From the NCBI RefSeq assembly GCF_016881405.1, contig NZ_WOFE01000003.1, forward strand, positions 62,001 to 126,000: 64,000 nucleotides of DNA. The letters are read 5' to 3'. A program made the translations under genes and the position numbers. Of this stretch, positions 33,894 through 42,580 are shown piece by piece; within the stretch, counting starts at the first letter, position 1; each line of letters begins with the position of its first letter. Under the pieces are notes generated by a model that was not told where the DNA came from, did not search any database, and saw only the letters and a list, made by a program, of their open reading frames with translations. The DNA comes from Deefgea chitinilytica. GTDB taxonomy: Bacteria; Pseudomonadota; Gammaproteobacteria; Burkholderiales; Chitinibacteraceae.

Positions 33894-34223
33894 ATGGCTA
33901 AAAAAACCCTCCCTATTTTTCCAGCAGCCCTCAAACAGCTTGAATCGCTAGGTGAGCGTATGCGCCTTGCTCGGCTCAGAAGAAACCTAACAACAGAGCT
34001 GTTTGCGGAGCGAATGGGGGTCTCTCGCGAGACGTTGAGACGGCTTGAGAAAGGAGACCCCACCATTGCGATGGGCACCTATCTCCGAGCTTTGCGCGTA
34101 CTCAATTTGGACGCGGATATCGACGCAGTAGCGAAAGATGATGAGCTAGGGCGCAAGCTGCAAGACCAAGCGCTCCCTATGTCACGCTCGACCAGAACGC
34201 TATCTAGGGCTAAGAATGGCTAA
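33894..34223 (+). CDS. HipB-like XRE antitoxin, module 5
   Basis: 109 residues from the ATG at 33894 (MAKKTLPIFPAALKQLESLG); an ATG at 33885 three codons earlier lies within the operator. HTH: MRLARLRRNLTTELFAERMG then VSRETLRRLEKGDPTIAMGT. No ribosome-binding site is visible for either start. Overlaps the kinase gene by 8 bp. Likely represses its own promoter through the two operators upstream. Confidence 0.88.
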   Translation: MAKKTLPIFPAALKQLESLGERMRLARLRRNLTTELFAERMGVSRETLRRLEKGDPTIAMGTYLRALRVLNLDADIDAVAKDDELGRKLQDQALPMSRSTRTLSRAKNG

Positions 34224-35475
34224 AGCTGTTAAAAACAGAAGAGCAATAGAGGTCCATTTGGATGCCCCAGAACTTGGTGAACGGCAGCATGTCGGCACCA
34301 TGTACTGGAATACTACCGTGACTGGGGCGCCTACCGCGTTCGAGTACGAATCGGAATGGTTAAAGCACCCCCAAAAGTTCGCGCTGGACCCTCGCCTAGA
34401 ACTCTGGCGAGGTGAGCAGCATCCCCCGGCTGGTAGCGTGGCATTCGGTATCTTCTTGGACTCAGCCCCTGACCGCTGGGGTAGGGTGCTGATGGAACGG
34501 CGAGAAGTCAAGCAGGCTAAGGCGGAAGCTCGAAGAATGCGGGCGCTCACCGACATTGATTTTTTGTTGGGTGTATTCGACCACACCCGCATGGGCGCAT
34601 TGCGGTTTTGTGAGCCAGGTGGTCATTTTCTGGACAATAGCGAAAACTCAGCGCCACCCGCAACAAGCCTGAATGAGCTGGCGGACATTAGCCGTCGGCT
34701 AGAAGACGATGGCGCCGAAGCTCTGCCCGAATACGAGCAATGGTTAGCAATGCTGATTGCACCTGGCACCTCATTGGGCGGAGCCCGGCCGAAAGCCAAC
34801 TTCACTGAAACCGATGATTCGTTGTGGTTAGCTAAATTTCCCGCTAAAGACGACCGGTATGATGTGGGAGGTTGGGAGTACATGACCCACCAGCTAGCCA
34901 AACAGGCGGGCATCATAGTGCCTTGCTCAAAATTGCTGTACTTAGGCAGTAAATACGGCACATTTTGCTCAAAACGATTTGACCGCCACGATACAGGTCG
35001 GCGTATGTATGCCTCGGCGATGACGCTGCTGGGCCGGAAAGATGGGGAAGACGGCGCGAGCTACTTAGACTTGGTCGAGTTTATTTCCGACCAGGGGGCT
35101 GCTGGCCATGTCGATGAGGACTTAGAGCAACTGTTTCGCCGAGTTGTGTTCAATATTATGGTCGGAAACCGAGATGACCATATGCGAAATCACGGATTCA
35201 TTCGAGAACATTCGGGCTGGCGGTTGTCTCCTGCCTTCGACATGAACCCTAATGTGGCCAAGTCAATGCATGCATTGGCCATCGATGCCTTCGATGCAGA
35301 CCCAAATATTGCAGTCGCGATGGAAACGGCGGAGTTCTACCGACTTACGCAAGGCCAAGCCCAGCAAATTCTGGCGGAGGTGCAGGCCGTAATAAAGGAT
35401 TGGCGCGCTGTCGCGGCAGCCCAAGGCCTATCGCGGGCGGATATCACCAGAATGGAAAGCGTGATTCAGGCATAG
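34216..35475 (+). CDS. HipA-like kinase, module 5 (SLGGARPKA subgroup)
   Basis: 419 residues. Motifs: LDSAPDRWGRVLMERRE, PGTSLGGARPKANFTETDD, LWLAKFPAKDDRYDVG, FCSKRFDRHDTG, catalytic VGNRDDHMRNHGFI and LSPAFDMNPN. Intact by length and motifs. Same subgroup as module 4 but only distantly similar, with opposite gene orientation, so the two are separate acquisitions. A hairpin-forming repeat follows 33 bp after the stop. Confidence 0.93.
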   Translation: MAKAVKNRRAIEVHLDAPELGERQHVGTMYWNTTVTGAPTAFEYESEWLKHPQKFALDPRLELWRGEQHPPAGSVAFGIFLDSAPDRWGRVLMERREVKQAKAEARRMRALTDIDFLLGVFDHTRMGALRFCEPGGHFLDNSENSAPPATSLNELADISRRLEDDGAEALPEYEQWLAMLIAPGTSLGGARPKANFTETDDSLWLAKFPAKDDRYDVGGWEYMTHQLAKQAGIIVPCSKLLYLGSKYGTFCSKRFDRHDTGRRMYASAMTLLGRKDGEDGASYLDLVEFISDQGAAGHVDEDLEQLFRRVVFNIMVGNRDDHMRNHGFIREHSGWRLSPAFDMNPNVAKSMHALAIDAFDADPNIAVAMETAEFYRLTQGQAQQILAEVQAVIKDWRAVAAAQGLSRADITRMESVIQA

Positions 35476-35507
35476 TGCAGTTTTTTTACTGGAACAACAA
35501 ACCATTG

Positions 35508-35527
35508 AGTGGACTACTAGCCCACTT
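35508..35527. repeat. 20 bp palindromic repeat right of hipBA module 5
   Basis: AGTGGACTACTAGCCCACTT, 19 of 20 identical to 33697-33716. Followed by TGATTTTT, so it could also serve as terminator for module 5. Confidence 0.7.
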
Positions 35528-36099
35528 TGATTTTTAACTTGCCGCGCCTGGTGACGGCAAGCGGTCGGAGTACGGAATCTTATTCAATTCATCCACCCAA
35601 ACTCATCGAACGTCGCCAACCAGCTTACCAATTTAGCCAGAGCCAAACTTGGATTGCAGCTCACTTTGATTGACGGGTTTAAACTAACCAACAGGTAGCA
35701 GTCGGCCAACAACAGACGCTGAGGCACAACAATTTTGGGCTAGCGAACGCCTGTAATGACCTTGATTGCAGACGCTCAAATTATGTCGTGAGCGCTAGCT
35801 CCTCGGCCAATGCAGCCACTCAAGCGATCTGAAATTTTAAAAAATACTACTTCAAATCGCTGTTAATTTATGGGGGAATTACCTGCGAACCTGATGATTT
35901 AGCTTAGACTTCTCTTCTACAATAGTTGCAGCAAGAGGAGCCTCTTGCGTTGAAACGCGGGCGTGACGGATGTACATGATTGCGTATTCCTGTTGCCATT
36001 TTATTGGATTCTGCAATAGGAATACGCAACGTGCAAACCCTTATTCCATCGTGACAGGGGAGGGCGTTGCGCAAAGGATCGTTTCTGCTTTACTACGAC
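35528..36099. other. Intergenic region with a 17 bp inverted repeat
   Basis: No gene recognised. A long hairpin is formed by TTGCGTATTCCTGTTGC (35980-35996) and GCAATAGGAATACGCAA (36013-36029), with one G-T pair and a 16 nt loop. There is no T tract on either strand. Possible roles are an RNA structure, a mobile-element end, or the 3' end of the leftward lipase-like transcript. Confidence 0.55.
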
Positions 36100-37542
36100 C
36101 TATTGAATGACTTTACTAGCCTCCAGTTCAGAAGTCGGTTGCCAAATAACACTATACCGTCCTGTGTCTAGATCCTGAGATACTTGAACAAAACCTAAAA
36201 TATAATTCATTGTACCACCGCTAAATGCCGTTTCCGGATGATCTATTGACCCAGTAGCGAGAGACATAAAGTCATCTAATGGAGATCTCCGTAATTGGCT
36301 AACTCTAAATTGATAATTATGAAAACGACCTTGAACTTGGATAGAAAATCCACTTGGAATGTCAATCAAACTATTAGGAGAACCAATTCGTGACAATCGC
36401 CGAAAATCAGCACGTACTTCATAAGTACCAGAATTAATTTTAGCACCATCAGGCAAAGGGTAATTATTACACATAATTGATCTATTAAAATTAATAGTTC
36501 TATCTTCATTAAAAACCGATTCAACAGTACTAAAAATAGATTTATAATTTGATTTACTATCTATAATCTCACGATATTCGTTATTTTGCGCAATAATATG
36601 AGGAAGCCCATTAGCTGCATTTTGTGGACCCCAGCCTGAATTTATCCACTCTGCTTGGTCATAATTAACCCCATAGAAAGACATAATAATTGGCGCTCGC
36701 TCATACACCTTACCTTGATATAGTGGGTTTGGTGATTGATTGAGTGCGAAGATTTGCTGTTCTATCCCCGTCCACACAGCATCGCGCCCTGCCATGGCGC
36801 CGTTTAAATAAATTTCTTTAAAACCATGACCCAACGGATCTGCACCAGATATAGGTAGATTCAACTGCCGTGGTAATACATTAAGAAAAGGAATTTTTGC
36901 CAAGCTTTGAATTACAACATCACTCTTTGACGTCAAATAAGCTCCGTTGCCTAACACTCGATCCGCAGGAGAAGCTACGCCAAATATTTTAATATCTTCA
37001 GGCTTTACGCCCTCATTTGAGGTCAATCGCGTGTATGTGCTATTTGCGAATAAATTACCTTGTGAATGTGGCACCAACAGAACTTTAACGCCAGCCTGAA
37101 TGTTTGATTTTATATCTTGAATAATCTCAGACTGTTCGTCAATTGTAAGCTGAGCCAATGCTGCTAGTTCCTGCTTTTCCAGATAATATTTCTTAGCCGC
37201 TTCGGCAACCTGCATATTCATATCTGGTGGAATTGATCCCAATAGCGCTTCAGCAATTTTCTCATCTTGGGTATTAGGGTCTTGCATTTTCAGCTGATAA
37301 AATGTTTGTTGAATATCAGCAAAGAATCCATTTGTGTGGTTGTAGGCTAGATTGGTTTCGATAGCGTCTCCGTTTTTTTCTTTTGTTAATTGTTTTAACT
37401 GATTTGCACTTTCAATAGCACTGTCTCTTTCTGTTGTAATTCCATTGATGTGGAAAATTTTTGGCAAAGTATCACATAGACTAATTTCTGCATTGGTAGT
37501 GATTGGGGTTAGAAATGCAAGTATATAAATTATTCTTTTCAT
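36100..37542 (-). CDS. Secreted lipase-like alpha/beta hydrolase
   Basis: 480 residues with a signal peptide (MKRIIYILAFLTPITTNA). The central region contains VKVLLVPHSQGNLFANSTY, a nucleophile elbow of lipase type with His-Ser-Gln-Gly, followed by IKIFGVASPADRV where a catalytic Asp may lie, and DPLGHGFKEIYL with a candidate His. The C-terminal 150 residues form a separate, probably beta-rich domain (YEVRADFRRLSRIG). It lies 9 bp after the chitin-binding protein gene on the same strand, so both are probably exported together. Substrate unknown. Confidence 0.78.
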   Translation of the reverse strand: MKRIIYILAFLTPITTNAEISLCDTLPKIFHINGITTERDSAIESANQLKQLTKEKNGDAIETNLAYNHTNGFFADIQQTFYQLKMQDPNTQDEKIAEALLGSIPPDMNMQVAEAAKKYYLEKQELAALAQLTIDEQSEIIQDIKSNIQAGVKVLLVPHSQGNLFANSTYTRLTSNEGVKPEDIKIFGVASPADRVLGNGAYLTSKSDVVIQSLAKIPFLNVLPRQLNLPISGADPLGHGFKEIYLNGAMAGRDAVWTGIEQQIFALNQSPNPLYQGKVYERAPIIMSFYGVNYDQAEWINSGWGPQNAANGLPHIIAQNNEYREIIDSKSNYKSIFSTVESVFNEDRTINFNRSIMCNNYPLPDGAKINSGTYEVRADFRRLSRIGSPNSLIDIPSGFSIQVQGRFHNYQFRVSQLRRSPLDDFMSLATGSIDHPETAFSGGTMNYILGFVQVSQDLDTGRYSVIWQPTSELEASKVIQ

Positions 37543-37551
37543 CGCTAACTC

Positions 37552-38403
37552 TCATTCGCAAATTACGTTATTGTGGATTTTAAAGACCATGCCACCCAAC
37601 ATTTCGTCGTATCGCATATAGCTCCCCATGCGCTCAGGGGTGTTGGCAATAAAGGCCACAAATTGCTTTTTAAATGTAATATCTTTAATATAGTTTTCTT
37701 TTTTATACCCATTTATTTCATTAAAGCACTGTTTGGCAATATCCCAACGGTTAGCGACTGCTCGTGCTTTTTCTCTGTCATTAGTGTCAGCTACAAATAA
37801 AGACTGCTGCGCATCCCGTGCCATTTGCAATGCGCGTTTATAGAGCACCGGGTTTTGCCCCACTTCTTTAGCCAAAAATCGCTGAATATCATCACGAACG
37901 CCGTCCTGATCGCTGTCAATACCCGCCAGTGTTTTCTTTCCAGCCGCGCCCGGATCGGGTGGTAGCGAAATGCCGTTAATCACCTCACCGCCCGTCATCG
38001 GCGGCGCACCATCGCATTGTGTGAGATTCACCCACAATGCAGGCGTCACATTTGGCGTCCAGTTGCTACCGCTGTACGCAGTATGGGCTTGCAATGCTTG
38101 ATAATATTTGCCTGCAAAAGAAACACGGTCTTTGAGCTGATAGCTCACGCCTTCCTGCCATGGCGCGCAAGCAATCGCTGCATCAGCGCGTTGCCATAGC
38201 GCAGGGGTAGCGATCGGATTCCAATCACTATTGGCGGTATGCCCTTGTAAAGCGCGATAAATTTGGCCGTCATAACGCACTTGGCTACCTGCTGCATAAG
38301 TTGCATTCGCTTGCCAAACCGTAGGCTCTACAGCGTGAACTGGCACCATAAAAAGCAGCGATATACTTAAGGCTGCAATGACATAACTAGACAATTTTTT
38401 CAT
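37552..38403 (-). CDS. Secreted protein with two CBM5/12-type chitin-binding domains
   Basis: 283 residues from the ATG at 38403, which starts a signal peptide (MKKLSSYVIAALSISLLFMV). Two aromatic-rich carbohydrate-binding repeats follow: WQANATYAAGSQVRYDGQIY and WQEGVSYQLKDRVSFAGKYY, each ending in TPALW. Then DSDQDGVRDD, a calcium-binding-like loop, and a C-terminal helical domain with Cys residues. No catalytic domain seen. The domains suggest attachment to chitin or another surface polymer, with the coupled lipase-like protein as partner. Confidence 0.82.
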   Translation of the reverse strand: MKKLSSYVIAALSISLLFMVPVHAVEPTVWQANATYAAGSQVRYDGQIYRALQGHTANSDWNPIATPALWQRADAAIACAPWQEGVSYQLKDRVSFAGKYYQALQAHTAYSGSNWTPNVTPALWVNLTQCDGAPPMTGGEVINGISLPPDPGAAGKKTLAGIDSDQDGVRDDIQRFLAKEVGQNPVLYKRALQMARDAQQSLFVADTNDREKARAVANRWDIAKQCFNEINGYKKENYIKDITFKKQFVAFIANTPERMGSYMRYDEMLGGMVFKIHNNVICE

Positions 38404-38599
38404 TGACTTAACCCTGCTTGAATATTCAAATGTCAAAATACTGACATCAAAATTTAACAAAATCAAAGAAAAGCGTTCTGCTTCTCTCTTTTGCACACAA
38501 AACCCTTTAAGTATCACCAGATGAGCTTGATCCTGCTTATGGCTCTAGGGGGCTTGTCAATCAGTCAGACCATTGCTCTGATCAAACCCAAATTAAATC

Positions 38600-39012
38600 A
38601 TGGCTACCTTTCTGATCGTTTACGCCAAGCACGACGGTCAGTTGCAACGTATTGCGATTAAGCTAGCCGAACATCTGTATGCAGCAGGTTTTGACTATAC
38701 ATTGCTTGATATCCACGGGCTCCATATAGAAACACGCTAGCTTGGTGGTACTGGTTGCGGCAGTACGCCATGAAAGCATTTGTTGGTTGCTACTCAATGG
38801 CTCTAGTGCGATCTGGCTTTACTGACGACCTCTTGCCGTTGCTTCGGTTAATCTAACTGCGCTGCATGCGGACAAGCACGACATAACAATCCTACCTGCG
38901 AAGATTGTTGCATGGGCATTGACTCAAAGCGGTAGCGACGTGTGCTATCGATTATCCTCGATCCCGCTGGGTGGGTCGGCTGATGATCCGCATGTATGAT
39001 GGCTCTGACTGA
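38600..39012 (+). pseudogene. hemG: hemG-like protoporphyrinogen oxidase (flavodoxin family) pseudogene
   Basis: Starts MATFLIVYAKHDGQLQRIAI, KLAEHLYAAGF (the flavodoxin FMN loop region), then a stop at 38738. In shifted frames the DNA continues SLVVLVAAVRHE, RPLAVASVNLTALHADK and finally YPRSRWVGRLMIRMYDGSD, each matching successive HemG segments (including YPRYRW..R.MI). Several frameshifts make it non-functional. The order of fragments is preserved. Confidence 0.72.
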
Positions 39013-39133
39013 CGGCTGGGTCTTTTGCTGTCCAACTGTCGGACCTGATGGTGCCCATATTAAAGCTTGTTGAGAGTACATTTTGATTTTAAAAAGGTCT
39101 GCGTTGGCCGAGGAGCTGAAGTTCCGCATCTAT

Positions 39134-39174
39134 AAATGAAAGGCAGCAAACCATCAGTTTGCTGCCTTTCATTT
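39134..39174. terminator. Strong bidirectional terminator after sir2
   Basis: Perfect 17 bp stem AAATGAAAGGCAGCAAA / TTTGCTGCCTTTCATTT with a 7 nt loop, flanked by A and T runs. It lies downstream of the leftward sir2 gene and of the hemG relic. Confidence 0.88.
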
Positions 39175-39256
39175 TTGAGTTCAGCCCAAGCTCTGCAACT
39201 TAGGTCGAACGTACCATCAGCCTAGATCAGTAAATGCATTAGCCTGTGAGGCTCCA

Positions 39257-39961
39257 TCAATCTTGATTGGCATCCAAAGTGGCGATCCAATCACAAACAC
39301 CCTGTAGCGCTGGTGCAGCAATACACTCCGCACCATATTGACGTGCAGAATTGGGAATATTGGGGTCGATCATCACGATACGCGGCAGTCGTTGCATTGA
39401 GCGGATTAGATGAATCGGGTCGACAACATTCAGGCTAGTGCCAACGACGACAAAAATATCATCCTCAGTTAAATCGTTGGCAATTTGATAGAGTGTTTCG
39501 TATTGAGGGGCTGGCTCACCAAAAAAGACAATGCCCGGTTTAGTGATGCCACTACCGCAGGCGGGGCAATCATCTGGTTGGAATGCCTCATCGCCAATGT
39601 GCCAGTAATGCAAACAGGTGGCACAGGACATTTGATCCACCTGCCCATGCAGGTGGATAACGTCTTGAGTTCCCGCTTTTTCATGCAGTAAATCAATATT
39701 GGTGGTGATGACCGTGACTGGCGTTTTCTGCTGCAATTGTGCAATAGCAGCGTAACCGGCATGGGGTTGTGCATCGCCGTATTGAAGTTTCCGAGCATTG
39801 TAGAATTCACGCGTTAGCTGACGGACATTCGTGTCGAGGCGATAGCGATCGAAATTGCAGACTAAATTGATATCGTGCTGTTCCCACAGGCCATCACTCG
39901 CACGAAATGTTGGCAAACCCGAATCAGCAGCCATGCCTGCGCCAGTAAAGAAGTAAATCAT
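39257..39961 (-). CDS. Sir2-family NAD-dependent protein deacylase
   Basis: 234 residues. The NAD-binding motif FFTGAGMAADSGLPTFRASD is at the N-terminus. TTNIDLLHEKAG, the catalytic His in VIHLHGQ, four zinc Cys (SCATC and CPACG), FFGEPAP and VVGTSLNV follow. These enzymes remove acyl groups from lysines using NAD. The canonical TQN is TTN here. The start is at the motif itself, a few residues shorter than usual; no better upstream start is seen. A 25 bp piece of a related gene is stuck in the hip mosaic at 31 kb. Confidence 0.92.
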   Translation of the reverse strand: MIYFFTGAGMAADSGLPTFRASDGLWEQHDINLVCNFDRYRLDTNVRQLTREFYNARKLQYGDAQPHAGYAAIAQLQQKTPVTVITTNIDLLHEKAGTQDVIHLHGQVDQMSCATCLHYWHIGDEAFQPDDCPACGSGITKPGIVFFGEPAPQYETLYQIANDLTEDDIFVVVGTSLNVVDPIHLIRSMQRLPRIVMIDPNIPNSARQYGAECIAAPALQGVCDWIATLDANQD

Positions 39962-40411
39962 GCGTGCGCTCTATCGATTGATCGCACCATTGTAAACTGA
40001 ATGGCGACCCATCCACATAATGTCGAAGCGATGGAAATGGGATGCTTGTATCAGCCAGTATTTATGCAAACAAAGTGGCGTAACAACAGGTGGAATTAAG
40101 CCATCTCAGCGGAGTAGAGAAACACACCTGACAACAGACCGTAAAAGCCACCCAGAGAGGCTGGTAGAGGGGTCTTCTGTCTGATCCGCCAATGAGCTCC
40201 CTGAAGCCGCTCCTGTAGCTCCGCCATCAAAGTCATCTGAGCCGACACGGCTAAATATCGAAAGTAGATAAAGTACTTTTACATCCCAGAGAAGCATTTT
40301 CCGGTGAAATTCAAACGGCGAAAATGTGCTGTGCGACGTAAAAAACGTCACAGGTGGGTTAAGGTCAAAAATGGCCTATTTCGTCATGGTGCTTGTCACA
40401 GATTTGGCACA

Positions 40412-40444
40412 AAAAACGTCACAAATCGAGTCTGTGACGTTTTT
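40412..40444. terminator. Terminator hairpin downstream of the tRNA genes
   Basis: AAAAACGTCACA / TGTGACGTTTTT, perfect 12 bp stem with a 9 nt loop. A second copy of the ACGTCACAG motif lies at 40346-40353. It works in tandem with the next hairpin. Confidence 0.8.
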
Positions 40445-40463
40445 GGCAAATTCTAGACGAAAA

Positions 40464-40490
40464 AAAACCTAGGCTTGAGACCTAGGTTTT
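40464..40490 (-). terminator. Terminator of the tRNA-fMet cluster
   Basis: AAAACCTAGG / CCTAGGTTTT with a 7 nt loop; on the reverse strand it is followed by a T run. It lies 9 bp after the last tRNA gene. Confidence 0.88.
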
Positions 40491-40498
40491 TTCATTTT

Positions 40499-40574
40499 TG
40501 GTTGCGGGAATAGGACTCGAACCTATGACCTTCGGGTTATGAGCCCGACGAGCTGCCAACTGCTCCATCCCGCG
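40499..40574 (-). tRNA. tRNA-fMet (CAT), copy 3 in transcription order
   Basis: 76 nt including an encoded CCA. 5' CGCGGGATGG pairs with CCCGCA except a C1-A72 mismatch, the initiator hallmark. The anticodon stem has three G-C pairs around CTCATAA. The T stem uses ATAGG/CCTAT, differing from the other two copies. Confidence 0.96.
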
Positions 40575-40679
40575 TCTGTACTTGGCGATCAGTATTGCTA
40601 CTGAGAAAAACCGCTTGCTGCGTCACACATTGTCACAGCGACTAAGTTACACATCGAAGCGATTTTTGAGGAATTTGTC

Positions 40680-40755
40680 TGGTTGCGGGAACAGGACTCG
40701 AACCTGTGACCTTCGGGTTATGAGCCCGACGAGCTGCCAACTGCTCCATCCCGCG
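40680..40755 (-). tRNA. tRNA-fMet (CAT), copy 2
   Basis: Same initiator features (C1-A72, GGG/CCC anticodon stem, CAT anticodon, encoded CCA). The T stem is ACAGG/CCTGT, as in the copy at 40864. Confidence 0.96.
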
Positions 40756-40863
40756 TCTGTACTGGCTTTCAGCCCTATCGGACTGAGCAAAAAACCTTCG
40801 TTTTGGGCACAGATTGTCACAGAAGTAACAACTGATTTTCGAAGAGTTTTTGGCTTAAGTATT

Positions 40864-40939
40864 TGGTTGCGGGAACAGGACTCGAACCTGTGACCTTCGG
40901 GTTATGAGCCCGACGAGCTGCCAACTGCTCCATCCCGCG
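40864..40939 (-). tRNA. tRNA-fMet (CAT), copy 1
   Basis: First of three tandem initiator tRNA genes read leftwards, with spacers of about 105-110 bp. Sequence identical to the copy at 40680 over the tRNA. Confidence 0.96.
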
Positions 40940-41146
40940 ACAGAGAGGCCGAACTATATAGCTGATACTGCGCTGCGTCAATGTATTTTTACATTCAGGC
41001 CATTTAGGTGCGCCAAAAACAGATTAAATCACAAAGACTTAGCGCGGTTTTTTTATCCAGTACGTTTTTTTGCGGCTCAATTGGAGGTGCTTTTCAAGCA
41101 ACTCCTCCAATTGGGCTATTTCAACTTGTTCAAAAATGAATCCGCT

Positions 41147-42391
41147 TTATTTCTGCGCTAGACGTTTATTCCAAGCGGCAACGGCTTCGTCGAGTGCTTG
41201 TTGTACCGGGATGCGGCCTTGAATCGCGGCGTCAATTTTATCGTTCATCAGTCGATGCATCGTTGCTTCATCAGGTACATCGCGAATCATAAAATGACGC
41301 GATTGATCGATGACCTGTGTACCCATTTTGAACGCCACTTTGCCTAAATCTTTCGGATCGTTCATCGATGGATCGTTGGCGAGTTTAGCGTTGGTGTATT
41401 TGGTCGATGCAAACGTATTGGATGCCTTGGTAAACTCGTATTGCACTTCATCGCTGGTGAGGTACTGAGCCGCTTTGGCGACGGCAGCCATATTTTTTTG
41501 TCCTTTAGGTACGACATACATCGTGCTCCAGCCGCCAAACGCGGCTGTTTTGGCATCGTTCAGCGGGAAGCTAGTGACGCCCGCTGCCGCGTAAGCGCGT
41601 GGATTGGCTTCGTTGATTTTTTTCACTGCGTGGCCTCCTTCGGCAAACATGCCGATACCATGATTGGCAAATGCGGCCACTTGCTTGTCAAACGTTAGAT
41701 CCACATCTTTAACGATAATGCCTGCTTTATAAGCATCGGCAAATTTTTGCACAAGCGCGGCATGCGCAGGGCTATTAAACACAGCTTTATTGTCTTTGAT
41801 TAAAGGCAGGCCTTGGAATAAGAACCAAGTTTGAAAGCCATCTTGTAATTTAGGTGCCCAGCCCGGTTTGCCAGTATGTTCTTTGATTTTCTTCGCGGCG
41901 GCAAAGACATCATCTATCGTTTTAAATTCAGGTTTAACGCCGGATTTAGCCAGCATATTTTTGTTGTAAACCATGACGGCAGTCACTTGATAAGACGGAA
42001 AGCCATAAATCTCGCCATTGACCGTCGCATTTTGTAATGCCGCATCAGTGTATTGGGATTTAAATGGTGCAATTTCTTTGGTGACAGGCATTAATAATTT
42101 AGATGACATTTCATTCATCCATTCAGTCGGTACCATTGCTAAACTAGGTACTTTGCCTTCTGCAATTGATGCGACTAATGCCGGTTTCATTCCACCCCAA
42201 TTCAGGTCTTTATGCACCAATTCAATTTCATTCTGTGATTTATTAAATTTATCTACGATTTGTTTGTGATAAGCATCGTAGGTACCGCCCAGTGCATGGG
42301 ACCAAAATTCAACTTTAATAGTGGCATTTGCTGAGATGGCTGTGCTTAATAAAATGCTAGAGAAAATTAAGGTGTTTGCTTTGATCTTCAT
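41147..42391 (-). CDS. Periplasmic sugar-binding protein of an ABC importer (UgpB-like)
   Basis: 414 residues from the ATG at 42391, with AAAGGATG upstream and a signal peptide (MKIKANTLIFSSILLSTAIS, cut after NA). Family 1 extracellular solute-binding features: VEFWSHALGGTYDAYHKQIV, KVPSLAMVPTEWM, YGFPSYQVTAVMVYNKNML, GIGMFAEGGHAV. It resembles UgpB and oligosaccharide-binding proteins. No permease or ATPase lies beside it; it follows the sugar kinase of the mannoside locus, separated by 190 bp with a hairpin, so mannosides or mannose are the likely ligand (inference). Confidence 0.88.
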   Translation of the reverse strand: MKIKANTLIFSSILLSTAISANATIKVEFWSHALGGTYDAYHKQIVDKFNKSQNEIELVHKDLNWGGMKPALVASIAEGKVPSLAMVPTEWMNEMSSKLLMPVTKEIAPFKSQYTDAALQNATVNGEIYGFPSYQVTAVMVYNKNMLAKSGVKPEFKTIDDVFAAAKKIKEHTGKPGWAPKLQDGFQTWFLFQGLPLIKDNKAVFNSPAHAALVQKFADAYKAGIIVKDVDLTFDKQVAAFANHGIGMFAEGGHAVKKINEANPRAYAAAGVTSFPLNDAKTAAFGGWSTMYVVPKGQKNMAAVAKAAQYLTSDEVQYEFTKASNTFASTKYTNAKLANDPSMNDPKDLGKVAFKMGTQVIDQSRHFMIRDVPDEATMHRLMNDKIDAAIQGRIPVQQALDEAVAAWNKRLAQK

Positions 42392-42519
42392 GATATCGAC
42401 ATCCTTTAAGTTAATTGATGAATTATTGTTATGTGGAAAATCATCCGCCAATTGCTTTTGTTTGTTAAGCGTGTTTTTTGTGTAATTTTCACAATCTATT
42501 TTTATGTTTTTTATGAGCG

Positions 42520-42558
42520 CAATAACTTATCGCCAATCAGATTAGCGATGAGTTATTG
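42520..42558. other. Strong hairpin between kinase and binding-protein genes
   Basis: CAATAACTTATCGC / GCGATGAGTTATTG, 14 bp arms with one G-T pair and an 11 nt loop. No T tract on the leftward strand. It may stabilise the binding-protein mRNA or partly stop read-through. Confidence 0.6.
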
Positions 42559-42580
42559 TTTGATGCTACTTAATCTAAAC

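Noticed and set aside
40499-40939. Integration site of the integrase island in the tRNA-fMet cluster
   Set aside because: The integrase lies 15 kb away and no partial tRNA repeat was found near 22.9-26.6 kb; no evidence connects them.
40582-41161. Open frames on the forward strand containing GNRTRTCDLRVMSPTSCQLL
   Set aside because: They are antisense translations of the tRNA-fMet genes, a well-known artefact in databases; the tRNAs explain the sequence.
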